Part shown: piece by piece, positions 21,366 to 23,016 of the stretch
How the letters are laid out: the number at the start of each line of letters is the position of its first letter
How positions within the stretch are numbered: the first letter of the stretch is position 1
Assembly (NCBI GenBank): GCA_009780755.1
Contig: WQZL01000015.1
Coordinates: 1-23,016 of the forward strand
Origin: Promicromonosporaceae bacterium
GTDB lineage: Bacteria > Actinomycetota > Actinomycetes > Actinomycetales > Cellulomonadaceae
Length of the DNA: 23,016 bases
Direction of reading: 5' to 3'
Made by a program: the position numbers and the translations under genes
Notes under the pieces: generated by a model
Seen by the model: only the letters and a program-made list of their open reading frames with translations
Databases searched by the model: none
What the model was told of the DNA's origin: nothing

Positions 21366-23016
21366 CTACCCGGCCTCAATACCGAGTAGCAACTTTGTAC
21401 CCGGCAGACCAGAGCGCAGCAGCACTAGCTCGGTACTCAGGTCAGCCGCCACATCTGCGAGGGTATCGAGCGTTTGCTGGTTCACCTCATTGTCGGCGAG
21501 CGTCGTCACCACGGAGCCGGGGTCGGGGTCCGCTGTTCGCAACGCTTCGCAGGCGGCGTCTTCGGAGGTCTCGATGACGATCAGTTCATCCAGGGCAAAG
21601 CGAACGTCCGCGATCCGATCCACAGCCGGATCGCCCGTCGTCGCTGCTAATGCGGAGACGGCTGAAACCGCATGTAGGTCGGTGGACACCGCTAGCGCGA
21701 TCACCTCGGTCTCGCCGTCTAAATCATCGTCCGACTCGTATACATCAACAAGCCCGCCGACTGCCTCGTATACGGCATCCGGGTCGGGACATAGCACCAG
21801 GGAGGTGTGTTGTGCAGATTCGAGCGCCGCCGCCGCCAGTTCCCCTGGCCCCACCTCCCCCTGAGCCACCGGGAGCAATACCACCGCTCCGGCCCTAGCT
21901 AGCTCAGCGGCCAGCGTGACGTTGGTGGTGACCGCCACGATATGCAGGTCATCGGCGGGGGCTGCCAGGTGTCGAACATGCAATGCCTCCACCTCATACG
22001 TCTTGGCCCAGCGGCGAGCGACGTTTGCTACCGCCGTCAGATTGTCGGAGTGAACATGCGCCTGCCAGGCGGCCTCATCCCCGAGGGAACGGCCACCAAC
22101 CACCACCACGGAGACACCTACTTCGGCCAGATCGGCCTTAAGCGACTCGGCCACATCGTCGTCCGTCCCCTCGCCGGTAACGGCTCGCAGCACGAACATG
22201 GCCTCAACTTCGTCATCTTGGGAGGTGTGGGCGGCGGCAAAGGCTGTCGAAAGCGCGTCGTCGGCGAAATTCCACCCTGCTGCCGGGGTGTGTCCGCTCA
22301 TGTTGAAGCCGAGTGCCACCGCGGCATCGGCTAGGTCGGCCTTGCCGGGGGTCGCAGCCGACGCCGGAAGCCGCAGAGCCGCGCCAAGTTCTGCGTGCAG
22401 AATTGGTTCGGCGGAACCGGCGCGAATGCGGTCGTAGTGGCTGGCCACGCGCAGTGCCTCCAGCATGAGTACCAGTCCGCAGGCTCCGGCATCCAGCACG
22501 CCGGTCTTGGCTAGCAGCGCCATCTCCCCCACTGAGCTTTGGGCGGCCGCGCTTGCCCCCTCGACCGCTGCCGCGATCACCTCGTCGGCGGTGGCGCCTG
22601 GCTGGGTGGCCGCGATGGCTGAGGCGGCGGCCGCTTCGGCGGCGGCGGTAAGGATGGTGCCATCGGCAGGGTTGGCTACCGCCGCGCGCGCAGACTCGGC
22701 TGCTAGCTGTAGCGCGGGGGCGAATGGCAGACCATCGGAGGCTCCCAGGGCTAAGCCACGCAACCACTCGCTGATAATCACCCCGGAATTGCCGCGCGCG
22801 CCGAGCAGGGCACCGCGAGCGAAGCGACGCATCAGTTCATCTGCGCTGGCTTCCAGATCGGCGGTGGCTACCGCCCTGGCCCCCTCGCGAACGGTCAGGT
22901 GCATGTTGGTGCCGGTGTCGGCGTCAGCCACTGGGAAAACGTTGACTTGGTTGAGGGCATCGCGCTCCCGCCACAGGGCGGCAGTAGCCAGACGTGCCCA
23001 CACCCGCACCACGCCA
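21366..23016 (-). CDS. DAK2/DegV-partner fatty acid kinase-like protein (FakA/YloV), N-terminus beyond window
   Basis: Resembles FakA, which phosphorylates fatty acids held by FakB for lipid synthesis. About 550 residues are visible. The open frame continues to the right edge with GVVRVWARLATAALW, so roughly 10-20 N-terminal residues are missing; GTG 23012 is an internal codon, not a likely start. The DhaL/DAK2 domain is N-terminal: NVFPVADADTGTNM supplies the Mg/ATP-binding aspartates (usual wording PVPDGDTGTN), then GARGNSGVIISEWLRG and DAGACGLVLMLEAL. The central and C-terminal regions are typical of the YloV family. It sits directly upstream of recG, as in other actinobacteria. No FakB gene is in the window, so the substrate is inferred from the family. 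Confidence 0.9.
   Translation of the reverse strand, partial: GVVRVWARLATAALWRERDALNQVNVFPVADADTGTNMHLTVREGARAVATADLEASADELMRRFARGALLGARGNSGVIISEWLRGLALGASDGLPFAPALQLAAESARAAVANPADGTILTAAAEAAAASAIAATQPGATADEVIAAAVEGASAAAQSSVGEMALLAKTGVLDAGACGLVLMLEALRVASHYDRIRAGSAEPILHAELGAALRLPASAATPGKADLADAAVALGFNMSGHTPAAGWNFADDALSTAFAAAHTSQDDEVEAMFVLRAVTGEGTDDDVAESLKADLAEVGVSVVVVGGRSLGDEAAWQAHVHSDNLTAVANVARRWAKTYEVEALHVRHLAAPADDLHIVAVTTNVTLAAELARAGAVVLLPVAQGEVGPGELAAAALESAQHTSLVLCPDPDAVYEAVGGLVDVYESDDDLDGETEVIALAVSTDLHAVSAVSALAATTGDPAVDRIADVRFALDELIVIETSEDAACEALRTADPDPGSVVTTLADNEVNQQTLDTLADVAADLSTELVLLRSGLPGTKLLLGIEAG

Overview
The window is about 23 kb of GC-rich DNA from an actinobacterium. Support comes from the GC-rich third codon positions, the gatC-gatA-gatB order, the actinobacterial wording of GatA and GatB, the DAK2-recG pairing, several apparently leaderless promoters (TANNNT 6-7 nt before the start codon, no Shine-Dalgarno), and SLH-like repeats of the 'RQAMAAF.YR' type. 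A host- or gut-associated Actinomycetales or Bifidobacteriales-like lineage would fit the starch genes, but genus cannot be fixed by eye.

Layout. (1) 1-7273, minus strand: two large paralogous secreted starch proteins. One is a very long GH13 alpha-amylase (1446 codons visible, C-terminus beyond the left edge). The other is a non-catalytic protein with two starch-binding-like modules, a duplicated two-cysteine module, an Ig-like domain and three SLH-like wall-anchor repeats. They share signal-peptide wording, leader sequence, ribosome binding site and an AAAACGTTTT operator at nearly the same distance from the start, so they look like a co-regulated duplicated pair. (2) 7274-7730: divergent regulatory region. 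(3) 7731-12186, plus strand: glutamate dehydrogenase, then an ABC ATPase plus FtsX-type permease, closed by a strong terminator. (4) 12242-17930: a minus-strand gatC-gatA-gatB-GNAT operon flanked by two unrelated VapBC-type toxin-antitoxin modules, one downstream on the minus strand and one divergent on the plus strand. (5) 18078-23016, minus strand: DAK2/FakA-like protein (N-terminus beyond the right edge), recG, and an AlkA-type DNA glycosylase.

How the parts fit. The amylase and the SLH protein probably form a cell-surface starch capture and digestion system. The paralogue keeps the starch-binding half, has no catalytic domain and gains a wall anchor. A LacI-type operator and a CRP/GlxR-like site upstream suggest sugar and catabolite control. 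The amidotransferase operon supports indirect tRNA-Gln and/or tRNA-Asn charging. RecG and AlkA serve DNA repair. The most unusual items are the amylase/SLH-protein pair, its repeated two-Cys module, the vapB promoter whose 17-bp spacer is built of 7-bp tandem repeats, and a sizeable stem-loop upstream of glutamate dehydrogenase.
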